Assembly: GCF_030272615.1 (NCBI RefSeq)
Contig: NC_081407.1
Location: 145,020,897-145,084,896, forward strand
From: Cryptomeria japonica
Taxonomy: Eukaryota > Streptophyta > Pinopsida > Cupressales > Cupressaceae
Length of the DNA stretch: 64,000 nucleotides
Reading direction: 5' to 3'
Below, one piece after another: positions 35,066 to 44,789 of this stretch. The position numbers were made by a program, and so were the translations under genes. Within the stretch, counting starts at the first letter, position 1; every line of letters begins with the position of its first letter. The notes below the pieces were generated by a model. The model was given only the letters and a program-made list of their open reading frames with translations, searched no databases and was not told the DNA's origin.

Positions 35066-35197
35066 AATTCTGAGGAAGGAAGAAAAGGCTAAGGGAGGAA
35101 CTTCCTCCTGGCAAGGCAACACGTCATACTTCATAATTCTTCTCCTTTTCTCCTTGATCAACTGGGGCAGTGCTGGTCCATGGATCGTATCTCTAAT

Positions 35198-36541
35198 CGG
35201 TTCTTAGTGATGGACCAAGGGTGTCATAAAATGACAACAGAGTCTATGATTGGAATCGCATCATGTTTGGAGAACCGGAAGTCATGTTTGTAATTGACTG
35301 TTGTACATTCACTACAGGGTTTGAGAATCGGTATCAAGATCTTTGACCAGTGATGTTTTATGGTTTGGTGGTGATTCTTTTCATGTTCTTAACTTAGTGG
35401 TGACGTGGCAGAATCTATGTGAATGGATAAGATGCTCTTTGAATGCAATCAAGGAGCGAATTTCTTGGGAAACAGTGAAGTGCTTAGCAAAATGTGTTAA
35501 GGGTTTGACAACTTATCAAATCGATGTGTTATGATCATTCAACGATTGTAATTGTCTTGAAATTTGTTGTAATGATCTTTATGATGATCTGTAATTATTT
35601 GTAATAATCTGATATGATCTATGATGTAAATTCATTGTAAGTTAGGGTTATGTAACCGACCTAATTGTAAAGGTTATTTAGGTCTAGTTTGAGAAGGTTT
35701 ATCGTGTCGATGATTAGAGAAGAAGAGTGTGTCGAACCAGATTATGATGTCTACATGAGTGAAGTAGATTGGAGCTGAAAAGGATCTGTAATAGCAAGCA
35801 ATGAATGTTGAGACCAAATCATTTATCTGTTGTTTCCTAACATTTGCAGCAGTATTAAAATCCCTTAACCGGTTCTTAGTGATGGACCAAGGGTGTCATA
35901 AAATGACAACAGAGTCTATGATTGGAATCGCATCATGTTTGGAGAACCGGAAGTCATGTTTGTAATTGACTGTTGTACATTCACTACAGGGTTTGAGAAT
36001 CGGTATCAAGATCTTTGACCGGTGATGTTTTATGGTTTGGTGGTGATTCTTTTCATGTTCTTAACTTAGTGGTGACGTGGCAGAATCTATGTGAATGGAT
36101 AAGATGCTCTTTGAATGCAATCAAGGAGCGAATTTCTTGGGAAACAGTGAAGTGCTTAGCAAAATGTGTTAAGGGTTTGACAACTTATCAAATCGATGTG
36201 TTATGATCATTCAACGATTGTAATTGTCTTGAAATTTGTTGTAATGATCTTTATGATGATCTGTAATTATTTGTAATAATCTGATATGATCTATGATGTA
36301 AATTCATTGTAAGTTAGGGTTATGTAACCGACCTAATTGTAAAGGTTATTTAGGTCTAGTTTGAGAAGGTTTATCGTGTCGATGATTAGAGAAGAAGAGT
36401 GTGTCGAACCAGATTATGATGTCTACATGAGTGAAGTAGATTGGAGCTGAAAAGGATCTGTAATAGCAAGCAATGAATGTTGAGACCAAATCATTTATCT
36501 GTTGTTTCCTAACATTTGCAGCAGTATTAAAATCCCTTAAC
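35198..36541. repeat. 672-bp tandem duplication, two copies
   Basis: Units 35198-35869 and 35870-36541 are identical except for one A/G difference that I noticed (35352 versus 36024). Both contain a 63-codon open frame that has no recognised product. The flanking CCGG at each junction suggests duplication of part of the copia LTR. An assembly artefact is possible. Confidence 0.92.
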
Positions 36542-37081
36542 CGGGTAGGTCCTAACAGGCCTGATCTTGTAAATCCCTTCACCGAGTGGCTCATTAATTT
36601 GGGTTTAAATCCTTTAGCAAGCTCCTAACAGGGTAAAGCTCCTGCCAGAGTTGAGGTTAAAATCCCTTCACCGAGTGACTCCTAACAAGGTTTGCTCTTA
36701 ACCGGGCATTATTGTAAAGCTCGTAATCGGGCTAGGCCTTTAACAAGGCGCATTCCAAAAGAGTGCATATTTTTGTGGGTGCCAATTCCCACCGTGGTTT
36801 TTCCCATTTGGGTTTCCACGTGAAAAATCCTTGTGTTCATGTTGTGGATAGATTGTTGAGTTATTCATTTGATGTCTTTACTATATTTGCTTAATGATGA
36901 ACACTTAAGTTGCTACCGGTAATGTTTTGGGAAATCTAATTTGAAGACTATTTGATCAGCTACCGGTACTGGTTATGAACTGTTTTGTGAAGTATTTTGC
37001 AAATTGGTGAAAGATTGTAGTTTATTGTTATTATTGATTCACCCCCCCACTCTCAGTAATAACTAGATCCTCACAATAACA

Positions 37082-38339
37082 CCCCTCACAAACCTCCTGT
37101 AATATGCACATAAGACTAGGAAACCCCACAACTCTGAAACATTCCTAGGTGGCAGCCAATCAAGTATTACCTGTATCTTCTCCTGATGGACCTTCACTCC
37201 ATTAGCACAAATCACATGCCCCGAGTATAATATCTCTATAAGTCCAAATTCACATTTCGACATCTTGCAAATAGAGACTTAGCCTCCATAATACCAAGAA
37301 CCTCATTCAAATGCCTCAAGTGCTCCTCCCAAGTCTTACTGTATATCAGAATGTCATTGAAGAACACCAACACATACTTACGCAACTGCTTATTAAATAT
37401 ATGGTTCATACATGATTGGAATGTAGCAAGAGCTTTAGTAAGTCCAAACAGTATCACCAAAACTCATAGTGCCCGTAGTGATATCTGAATGTTGTCTTAT
37501 AGATGTCCTCCTCATGTACACGAATCTAATGGTATCCTTATCGAAGATCAATCTTCGAAAAATACATTGCACCATGAAGCTCATCTAGTAACTCATCTAT
37601 GCGCGGAATCGGATACCTGTTCTTGATTGTTTTCTTATTTAGTGCACGGTAGTCAATGCACATGCACATGTTGCATCCTTCTTCTTCACTAGCACCATAG
37701 TAGAAGCAAAGGAGCTAGAACTAGGCTTGATGAATCCCATGTCCAATAGCTCTCGGATGGTCTTCTCCATCTCATCCTTAAATGCCTTAGGATGATGGTA
37801 GGGAACAGTAATGACGGGCTTAGCACCCTCTAGCTCTATCACATGCTCACAGCCCCGGTCTAGAGGTCTCCCAGGAGGAAATCGCCAAAAACAACACCAT
37901 GTTTGTCCAACAGGGTCTGGACATTTATATGAAATGGCTGCTCATCAGGTGTAGGTGTCTTGGACGAAATGCAACATTGTGGCGCCCAAGCAATGTCTCC
38001 ATGTCTGAACAAAGACTCCATCCTGCATGTTGAGGCTACCATAGGCCCGCCATCTAAAAGAGCCTTCAGCACAACCTTCTTACCATCTGCCATAAACTCC
38101 AACTCCATCATTCTGAAGTTTTGAACATATCTGCCAAGTGACTAAAGCCATTGGATACCAAGTTGCATCAATCTCACCAAGACCAACAACGTAGAAGTCA
38201 TTGGTCAAAGCATAGTCACCCATCTGTATACTTAGCTATGGAACTCTCCTGGTGCACCTTATAGAAAAACCATTTACCACTGTCACACTTAAACTAACAA
38301 AGTCCTCAGCCTGCAATCCACGCCTAGCAACCAGTCCCT
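37082..38339 (-). pseudogene. Gypsy Pol: protease end and RT, decayed
   Basis: On the minus strand: a protease-like segment and linker (38111-37860, with VLKALLDGG), RT fingers (37842-37639, with [28 protein letters not shown]), and RT palm and thumb (37460-37082, with GLTKALATFQSCMNHIF). The catalytic box reads VFFNDILIYS, where VFFDDILIYS is expected, so the first Asp is lost. Frames change several times between blocks. The element is truncated on its gag side at 38339/38340, where another element's LTR begins. Confidence 0.82.
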
Positions 38340-38679
38340 TGTTAGGGGTAAAAACGTATGTTAGTACGAATAATAATTATAAGTGTGTTATGTGTGTTTA
38401 TGCTTTGCTGTTGCCGAGAGGTTCTCGTCGGGTAGTTGGCAGTTGGTGACGGTTGGCAACTTGGCCAACCGTCGGGTCTATATATTGTTTGGTTGGAACC
38501 TCGGCAAGGGGAGATTATGGATGGACAATTCTGGACATTGGAATAAAGATATAACTTTCTGGTCTACTTATTATCATTTGTCATTTATGTCATGATTGTT
38601 CTGTCCCATGAATACTTGGTACGTGCAGGGAATACTGTGTTATCTGATCATTCACCAACCATACATTTAGGACTAAACA
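38340..38679 (+). repeat. 340-bp LTR of a gag-only gypsy-like element
   Basis: It starts TGTTAGGGG and ends GGACTAAACA, directly followed by a PBS. A TATA box (TATATAT, 38479-38485) lies in the middle after a region of inverted GGTTGGCAACTTGGCCAACC. The left flank is the truncated gypsy element. Confidence 0.75.
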
Positions 38680-38682
38680 TTT

Positions 38683-38700
38683 TGGCGCCGCTGCCGGAAC
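38683..38700 (+). other. Primer-binding site TGGCGCCGCTGCCGGAAC
   Basis: The sequence starts three bases after the LTR end. TGGCGCC-GCTGCCGG is the familiar PBS form of Tat/Athila-type gypsy elements and differs from the PBS of the copies at 4171 and 43323. Confidence 0.78.
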
Positions 38701-38825
38701 GAACCTGGGGATAACTATGGCAGCAGGCGGAAGCAATTAATGGGCAGACCATTTAACTAGCAATTAACTGTCGTGGACAGCGACACGCACGAAGAGAGTA
38801 CCGCGGAAGAGGAACAAGAGGATCA

Positions 38826-40146
38826 ATGACGGCAGAATTGGTGGAGTTGTGGGACGTGTCGGTCATGCAGTACGTACGACGAGAGGCTCAGGAGAGAGCC
38901 GTCTCAGAAGGTACGGTACATGGTGAACTCACCGTCAGCACCCCCGTCTTTGACCTACTCGGGAGTCTTCCAAGGTTACTCGCCAAGAATTTGATTGCAC
39001 TCCAAGACCAAAGGGAGGAAACGGCAAACGAACTTTGGCGGCAACAAGTTCTCCGACGGTACGAGGAACGGAGTCGTAGGGAGGAAGAGGAGAGGGAGGC
39101 CAGTCAGCGTCGTACCTCTGGTACTTGATGCCCCTATGGCCGAACAAAGACAGACGTACCACTGCTACCGAAGGAGTAAACGAGGGAACTGTACGACGAT
39201 CCCTCCGCATAAAAGAACAGGCCAACAGGAGACGGCGACTAAGAGAGGTTGCCGACTCGAGGAGTCCGGAGAAACACAACAGAAGTTGGAGTGTGAGTCG
39301 AAGTCGTAGTCGGGAGAGGCAAAAACCGTGTACGTGGAAGGAGTTGGCTAAGCTTGCCAAGAACCTGCCACTTCCAGACGTAGCGGAGGAAGATCTCGTC
39401 GACCAGGCCCCACACTCGACGTCAAGTGAAGAAGACTCCGGAACCAAATCACAAAGCACCCAATTGGAATTTTCCGAACAAGGAGAGGAGGCGGTATGAG
39501 ACCTGCACGAGGAAATCGCCTCTACATTCGAAGCAACGTTGTTCGGCATTCAAAACTTGTCCTTGTCAGAGGGCATCAAAATAGGAAGATCAGATCCGGA
39601 AACCCCGGGAAGGAGGGATTATAGAAGTGAAGGTGAGCAAAGCCCGGTTGGTAGGGACCCAACCAAACCAGGAGCGTACGGTACCATCCGAACACATAGT
39701 ACCTTCCCAGCATATAGCCATTTCCAGGCACTGCATAAAACCGCAAAGAAAAGAACGATGGCACACACCCCAGAGAAACAAAAACTTCCAAAATTCATGG
39801 GCGACGGGTCAGAGGACCCCGTACGGCATTGCAAGACATGCGTCACCATCTGGGAAGCAAATGGCCAGGACGACCAAGACTATTGAGTGAAGGCATTTCC
39901 GGCCACTCTGCGAGGAATAGCTATTGATTGGTACACAGACCTTGATGCTCAGCATAAAACATCCTAGAGCAATCTAAAGAAGGCCTTCGAGGAAGAATTC
40001 AAACTCCTACAGGATGACAACGAGATTGTGGTGGAAATTTAAAACACCAAACAAGGAAAAAATGAAAGTGTGCGCGCATATAATAGAAGGCTGAGGGAAC
40101 TGCTTAACAAAATGGAGAACCAGCCGGCAGATGGCCTCAAGAAGCC
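38826..40146 (+). pseudogene. Gag of the gag-only element, N-terminal part
   Basis: A first frame (38826-39127) is Glu/Arg-rich and coiled-coil-like. A second frame (39125 onward) contains a serine/arginine stretch (SVSRSRSRERQ) and, after a TGA at 39497, a retrotransposon Gag domain (KLPKFMGDG, then AIDWYTDLDAQHKTS and LKKAFEEEFKLL, up to about 40140). Further in-frame stops fall near 39884, 39967 and 40039, and the frame shifts near 40140. Confidence 0.72.
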
Positions 40147-41109
40147 GTGGTTCGTGGAAGGATTGGTACCATCCCTACGAAGGACAATGAAAGTATCCCT
40201 CCGCCATCGTACGATGAAGCATACAACCGCGCCATGGATATTGAAAGTGAAAACAAGACATCCCTAGGGAAGCGACGAACCAGTGATGGTGATAGCACCG
40301 ATGAAGACAACGACGGGGGATCCAAAACCGTGCAAGCACTCCGGAAGGATGTGATGAGGATGATGGAGTTAAAAGGTGACAAAGAAAGTGGTAGGGAAGG
40401 AAAAGAACTATGGTGTACTGACTGCAAGATGGAAGGACACACTAAAGGAAGTTGTCCCCGTAAAGTTTTATGTGACATCTGCCAAGTAATGGGACATTCC
40501 ACTAAGGAATGCCCGTACAACTCGAAAGCACGGAGCACACAAGTGCTCTACACCCAACCCGACCAATCCACACTGCCGAAGCCAACAACAAACTCTAACG
40601 CCTCACCTAGAGGGTACAAAAATAATCGGCAGGGTAACAACAGATCCAATAATAACACACCAAGGAGCAGAATTCAATACGACGGGAAGGGGCGACCCAT
40701 GATTCAGTGCAGGAAGTGCAACGAATGGGGTCACTTTGCCTGAGAATGCCAAAACAGAGGTGAGACAAGAAGTTTGTTGTGCAGATGGTGTGGCCTAGGA
40801 AATCACGACATAGATTGTCCAAAACAAAAAGGGGTGAACATGCTTGATGTGGAGGGATCAAGAGAAGACGTACTGGCAATCACAAGGATGCAGAACAAGA
40901 AAGCCATGTACCCGGACCCTGGCACAGAAAAAGAAAGGCTCCAAGAGGCAAGGGCGGATATCGAGCGGGCGATGGCTGGAGAGCGGAGGGCCTCGCACAT
41001 GGTTGCCGATACACCAGTTCGGTCGGAACTAGAGAAAACTATCATCAAACAGATGTTACAAACCACAATACCTGTACGGGTGTCTGACCTTCTACAGACC
41101 ATGCCATAG
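40147..41109 (+). pseudogene. Gag C-terminus with four CCHC knuckles
   Basis: A frame beginning in the Gag body (PPSYDEAYNRAMDIE) runs to four knuckles: WCTDCKMEGHTKGSCP, LCDICQVMGHSTKECP, a third (CRKCNEWGHFA-EC) interrupted by TGA at 40741-40743, and LCRWCGLGNHDIDCP. Four zinc knuckles in one Gag are unusual. Apart from that TGA the region is open to a stop near 41109. The product would bind RNA and package it. Confidence 0.75.
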
Positions 41110-41115
41110 TTAAGG

Positions 41116-41865
41116 ATGGCTCTGACAAATGTAACCGGGGACACTATCCTTGGTCAGGAACACCAAACGATGGCAAAATCTGGTACGGATCCGGTGAAGG
41201 AATCTAGTACGGATGCCATGAACCCTATGCTACTCACGGTGGGCGTCGGACGGAAACCAACAGTGGTAGAGATGGATATATTGGGACAAAAGCTTACAAA
41301 CACCATTGTTGATGGTGGGTCCGGAGTCAACGTACTGTCGGAGGGAACTTGGCGAAGCCTCGATAAGCCGACACTCTGGCCACCAACCTTCCACCTGGTC
41401 GGTGCAGATCAACATGACATCAAACCCCCTTGTACCCTCATGGCACAAAAGGTGGTAATTGGGACGCAGCAATTCCTTCTGGATTTTGTAGTTATTCCAC
41501 TGGAAAGGAAAGCGTACGATGCTCTTCTAGGAAGGGGGTGGCTGATCATGGCCAAAGCTAACCACAACTGGAAAAGGAATACACTCTCAATCGAGAACGA
41601 CGGCCATAAGTATGTAATTGATCTAAGGAACCAGTCCGTTAGCGAAGAGCTCGCGTCATCGGATTCTGACTCAGAAGATTCAAATCGATGGGAGTGGGGT
41701 TCTGAAGGAGACAGAGGAGGGAAAGAACCCGACGAGGAAGGAGTGTTGGAACTGGACGGATGTTCAAGGATGGAACCAGTTTGCTGGCGGGACTTTTTCA
41801 TTGGCAAATGGAGGACCATGAGGTCTTCCACTCGGAGTGTCACATGCTTCAAATATGTGAGATAG
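41116..41865 (+). CDS. Retropepsin-like protease, gag-only element
   Basis: About 250 codons. A pepsin-type retroviral protease spans roughly residues 35-165: the active site is TIVDGGSGVNVLSE, with DGGS where DSGA/DTGA is usual, and the second conserved block is YDALLGRGWL, with hydrophobic residues before the Gly pair as in Ty3-type proteases. An acidic Ser/Asp/Glu-rich tail follows. No reverse transcriptase motif occurs downstream, so the element is Gag-protease only and would depend on another element's Pol. It is in the same frame group as the preceding Gag. Confidence 0.75.
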   Translation: MALTNVTGDTILGQEHQTMAKSGTDPVKESSTDAMNPMLLTVGVGRKPTVVEMDILGQKLTNTIVDGGSGVNVLSEGTWRSLDKPTLWPPTFHLVGADQHDIKPPCTLMAQKVVIGTQQFLLDFVVIPLERKAYDALLGRGWLIMAKANHNWKRNTLSIENDGHKYVIDLRNQSVSEELASSDSDSEDSNRWEWGSEGDRGGKEPDEEGVLELDGCSRMEPVCWRDFFIGKWRTMRSSTRSVTCFKYVR

Positions 41866-42629
41866 GAAAATCAAGCAGCGGGATGGAAGAACAACCCTTT
41901 TCCCCGGAGTGCGGTAGATACCAAGAGGGAATGGCATGGATGGACGACACGCCAACCCACCAGTTTGAACGGGATAAACCCATCAAGTACAAGGAAAGGG
42001 ATGTGAAAAAAATCAATCTAGGCAAGGACGAGGACCCGCAGGTGATACTCGTAGGGGATGATTGGAACCCCGCACTGGATCACTCATACGACATACGCTA
42101 GTCGAGGGAGTGTTTGAGTTATCTGTACAGCGTACGGTCGGCAAAGAAGGGAGACTGGCATAGCCCGTACGGTGTACGACCTGCAAGGGGAAGAATACCC
42201 TACAATGGAACATTGCACCCACAGGAAACTAAGTCATACAATCTTGTACGACTAGCAATGGATAAAGGAGAAAGACTGTATGGTCAAAAAACAGACATAC
42301 CGTACATGCAGGATCCGTGCAATCCCCTCCTTCGCGACGTTTGTACACGCGAGGACCAGTTGTATAAAAATTTTGAGGGTATCTATGCAGAGATTGGTGC
42401 CATCCATGTGGAGTTGGGTGAAGAGTTGGCACAGGTTGAAGAGGTCGTACGACCAAGGAGCGGAAGTGCACAAGTTAACCCGTACGGTGTAGAGGCAGCA
42501 GTTGGTCCAATGGTCCGTACCAATATGGCAAACCAGACAATGGCAAAGGAGGCTGCACTAGGGAAAAACGAGGTCGCCGTACAGGTAATTGGTACTATGC
42601 AAGCAGGAATTGGTACGGTACTAGCATGA
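41866..42629 (+). other. Post-protease open region, no recognised domain
   Basis: Two overlapping frames (41760-42101 and 42114-42629) continue after the protease. The second encodes about 170 residues with a heptad-like acidic stretch (KNFEGIYAEIGAIHVELGEEL) that may be coiled coil. No RT, RNase H or integrase motif is present where Pol would be expected. The DNA is strikingly rich in GTACG and CGTACGG words. Confidence 0.5.
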
Positions 42630-42930
42630 ACCAGTACGGTACCAGCAGAAACCAGTACGATACCAGCACAAACCGCTACGATGGTAGCAGAAAGTGGTAC
42701 AATGGCAACAAAAATCGGTACGGTGGCAGCAAAAACAAGTACAGCGGCAGCATAAATTGGTACGGCGACAACAAAAACTGGTACGATGATAGCAACAGAA
42801 ACTGGTACGACGATAGCAAAAAGTGGTACAGTGTCGACAAAAACTGGTACTGTGCCAACATGTACTGGTACGACAGAAACTGGTACGGTGCCAACATGTA
42901 CTGGTACGACAGAAACTGGTACTAGATTAG
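42600..42930 (+). repeat. 21-bp tandem repeat (about 15 units) with GGTACGR core
   Basis: Units of about 21 bp (GGTACGGTACCAGCAGAAACC-like, later AACTGGTACGACAG-like) are repeated. They translate into Thr/Gly-rich heptapeptides in the frame of the preceding ORF and into NWYDDS-like heptapeptides in another. Periodicity of 21 bp keeps the frame open, so the repeat could extend a protein tail. It ends at the junction with the next LTR fragment. Confidence 0.8.
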
Positions 42931-42939
42931 ACCTCTCGC

Positions 42940-43203
42940 AAACCCTACTCTTTTGGCATTTTTTGAAAGTTTGTTTAGTTTAGGAAAAATCTTCGGCGAC
43001 GTAAGGCCCCTTGATGACACAGCAATCACAACGACCACTGGTGCTTATCCACACGTAGAGACCCTACTAAAAAGAACATTGGAGTCATCCTAACTGATCC
43101 TTCTTGCGATATCTTCAGCAGTTAGCGACTTTATTCAAGAGAGGATAAGATGCCTTTGGGTATTTTATTCTGTGTATGATTGTGTACAAAATACACGTCA
43201 ACA
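42940..43203 (+). repeat. Truncated 5' LTR (U5 end) of Tat-like copy B
   Basis: From AAACCCT at 42940 the sequence aligns with 3893-4169 of copy A's LTR, including CACACGTGGAGACCC-like and TATTTTATTCTGTGTATGAT blocks, and ends ACACGTCAACA. The first 3.3 kb or more of the LTR are lost at the junction with the gag-only element. Confidence 0.82.
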
Positions 43204-43343
43204 GAATTGGCGCTAGAGGGAGGTCTTGTACTAGCATGCCTCGATCATTATCAAGCTATTCATAGATAATCATATTCGCAAGGAGTTGTGTAGGACTCTT
43301 GCCCCTCCTCCTGCGTCAACAGAATTGGCGCTAGAAGGAGGGC
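43204..43343 (+). other. Duplicated PBS region of copy B
   Basis: AATTGGCGCTAG occurs at 43205 and again at 43323, each preceded by CGTCAACAG. The second copy aligns with the PBS and leader of copy A. The 118 bp at 43204-43321, with a slightly different PBS (GAGGGAGG), is extra. Confidence 0.85.
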
Positions 43344-43406
43344 CTTAGTATCCGAAGTCCGAAGATTTTGGAGAAGAATACATTCCAAGCATAATCATGA
43401 ATCACG

Positions 43407-43634
43407 ATGGTGTTGCCACATGAAGGATTGAATCAAGTAGTACAACCAAATTTACAGATAGGCAACACTCAAGAAGATATTGTTTCAGGATTGAATCATC
43501 TAGTGTGGAACGTAAGGAGAAGTCCAGTTGAGTATAACAGAGTGAGAATCATCTTGGAACAAGAGGAAGATAGAGCCAAAGAACACCAAAGGGTCGTAGC
43601 TAGAGAGCTTCGCAATCGAAGGAACCTACAATAA
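43407..43634 (+). CDS. Leader ORF of copy B, 75 aa, ends at conserved TAA
   Basis: It corresponds to 4264-4491 of copy A: same start (MVLPHEGLNQ versus MVLPNEGLNQ), same length, and same CAA-TAA end, followed in frame by SSQDFTLDRIGSF. The differences include several conservative changes. No known domain. It could be an upstream ORF or the N-terminus of a readthrough Gag. Confidence 0.65.
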   Translation: MVLPHEGLNQVVQPNLQIGNTQEDIVSGLNHLVWNVRRSPVEYNRVRIILEQEEDRAKEHQRVVARELRNRRNLQ

Positions 43635-44789
43635 TCTTCGCAAGACTTCACGCTGGATCGCATTGGTTCTTTCTCGCCCGAGAAACATCAAAGATTATTG
43701 AGGTCAACACCAGGCGTCAAGAATCTAAGTGAACTTCAATTTACTTCAAAGGCGAAGCGAGTCAAAAGAGAGGACACTCCCAAAGAATTTGAGTTAAGAT
43801 TGGAGGAATCTCCTGAGTCATCACAAGTTCTTCAAGAACAAGTACAAGCGGCAATCCAATCAAGTATCCAGGCAATTTCTCAAACAAAAGGCCAAACTAG
43901 TTCATCAAGCCCTTCGTCAAACTCTCAAGCCGCGAAGAGTACGATGGCTCACCAGGCTCCACCTCCTCCTCCTCCTCCGCATGTGCTTAATGGTGCAACT
44001 TGGCTAATCAACAACCCGTCACCATTGGAATTTGCAGTTTATCATGATATGCCAAAGAATCCAGAGCATTTCTGTTCCAAATTCAATGTCAGTGATTTTA
44101 ATCACACAGCAGAAGATCATATCAAGATGTTCGAGGACCTTCTTCGTAACAGGCGAATCGAATATGGAGATGTAGCATGTAGGCTTTTTCCCTACTCATT
44201 AGGAGAAGAGGCATACTTTTGGTTCGTTCATTTGCCTACGGGGTCAATCAGGACTTGGGACGCGATGAAAGATGCATTCATTGCAAAGTTTGGTATACCA
44301 ACCACACCAACGGAGTTGTATAGACAATTTGTGGAAGTCCGAAGGAGAGAACATGAGCCCATCACTTCCTTCAACAATAGGTTTCACCACGCATACACGA
44401 TGTTACGACATCCTTATCTCATTGCTGACCCAAGGGAAATCTACTATGGAGCTTTGGATCATCTCACTGCTATGTTTGTAAGGACACATCCTACCCCAAA
44501 TGATCTAAACGCAGCATATGCAAAGGCTATTGAAGTTAGCAAGCACATGGGACAGAATATCACTGGACCACTACTACACATGGGACCTGTCGCAGCACCA
44601 AACCAGATGCAGGCAGTTGGAATGGCATTGGCTAACCAGACTCCAGTTATGAATCCGATTCCACAAGCAACATACTCGAACGTACAGCCGACAAACCAGT
44701 TGGTCCTTCACCCTGGAGTTCCGATTTCCCAAGCTCCACCAGCACAACCTGTGTACCTGCAAAATGCCACAAGCTTGTCAAGAACATAG
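43635..44789 (+). CDS. Tat-like Gag, copy B, ends at premature TAG
   Basis: An open frame follows the TAA; the first ATG is 43944, 309 nt later. It covers a proline-rich stretch (APPPPPPPHVLNG) and the Gag capsid-like domain (FNVSDFNHTAEDHIKMFEDL; WDAMKDAFIAKFG). It stops at TAG 44787-44789, where copy A has CAA (Gln) and continues, so this is a lesion. Between the two copies the region upstream of ATG differs by an in-frame 15-nt indel and mostly synonymous changes. The remainder of Gag is in the same frame after the stop. Confidence 0.82.
   Translation, partial: SSQDFTLDRIGSFSPEKHQRLLRSTPGVKNLSELQFTSKAKRVKREDTPKEFELRLEESPESSQVLQEQVQAAIQSSIQAISQTKGQTSSSSPSSNSQAAKSTMAHQAPPPPPPPHVLNGATWLINNPSPLEFAVYHDMPKNPEHFCSKFNVSDFNHTAEDHIKMFEDLLRNRRIEYGDVACRLFPYSLGEEAYFWFVHLPTGSIRTWDAMKDAFIAKFGIPTTPTELYRQFVEVRRREHEPITSFNNRFHHAYTMLRHPYLIADPREIYYGALDHLTAMFVRTHPTPNDLNAAYAKAIEVSKHMGQNITGPLLHMGPVAAPNQMQAVGMALANQTPVMNPIPQATYSNVQPTNQLVLHPGVPISQAPPAQPVYLQNATSLSRT

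Larger units (their letters stand above)
33311..35190 (-). repeat. Nested LTR-like segment with palindrome array
   Basis: On the minus strand a U3-like region with palindromic repeats (35110-34420) precedes a TATA box (34052-34042) and a leader that ends near 33311. No PBS or gene accompanies it. Its ends are approximate, because neither a TSD nor clear TG...CA termini could be fixed. Confidence 0.45.
33042..37081. repeat. Copia-type LTR insertion with TSD CCCCT
   Basis: It begins TGTTGGCATGTTGG and ends TCACAATAACA, flanked by identical CCCCT (33037-33041, 37082-37086). Gypsy RT/RNase H codons read into both flanks (YYRRFVRG on one side, YS-LAAPLMDL on the other). The right part, with the CCCTTCACCGAGTGGCTCC, GTGGGTGCCA and GATTCACCCCCCC blocks, is copia LTR like 1-240. 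No internal copia gene is present, so it is best read as a solo LTR enlarged by a nested LTR (about 33311-35190) and by a 672-bp tandem duplication (35198-36541). Confidence 0.75.

Noticed and set aside
34297-35073. 258-codon open frame rich in Arg, Glu and Gly
   Set aside because: It is created by the palindromic ~58-bp repeat; similar frames exist on both strands and in other frames across the same bases.
35343-36206. Two identical 63-codon ORFs as a duplicated gene
   Set aside because: They are identical only because of the 672-bp tandem duplication; the ORF shows no coding signature.
42626-42925. Tyr-rich 99-codon frame
   Set aside because: A by-product of the 21-bp tandem repeat; the frame in phase with the preceding ORF gives a Thr-rich peptide instead.
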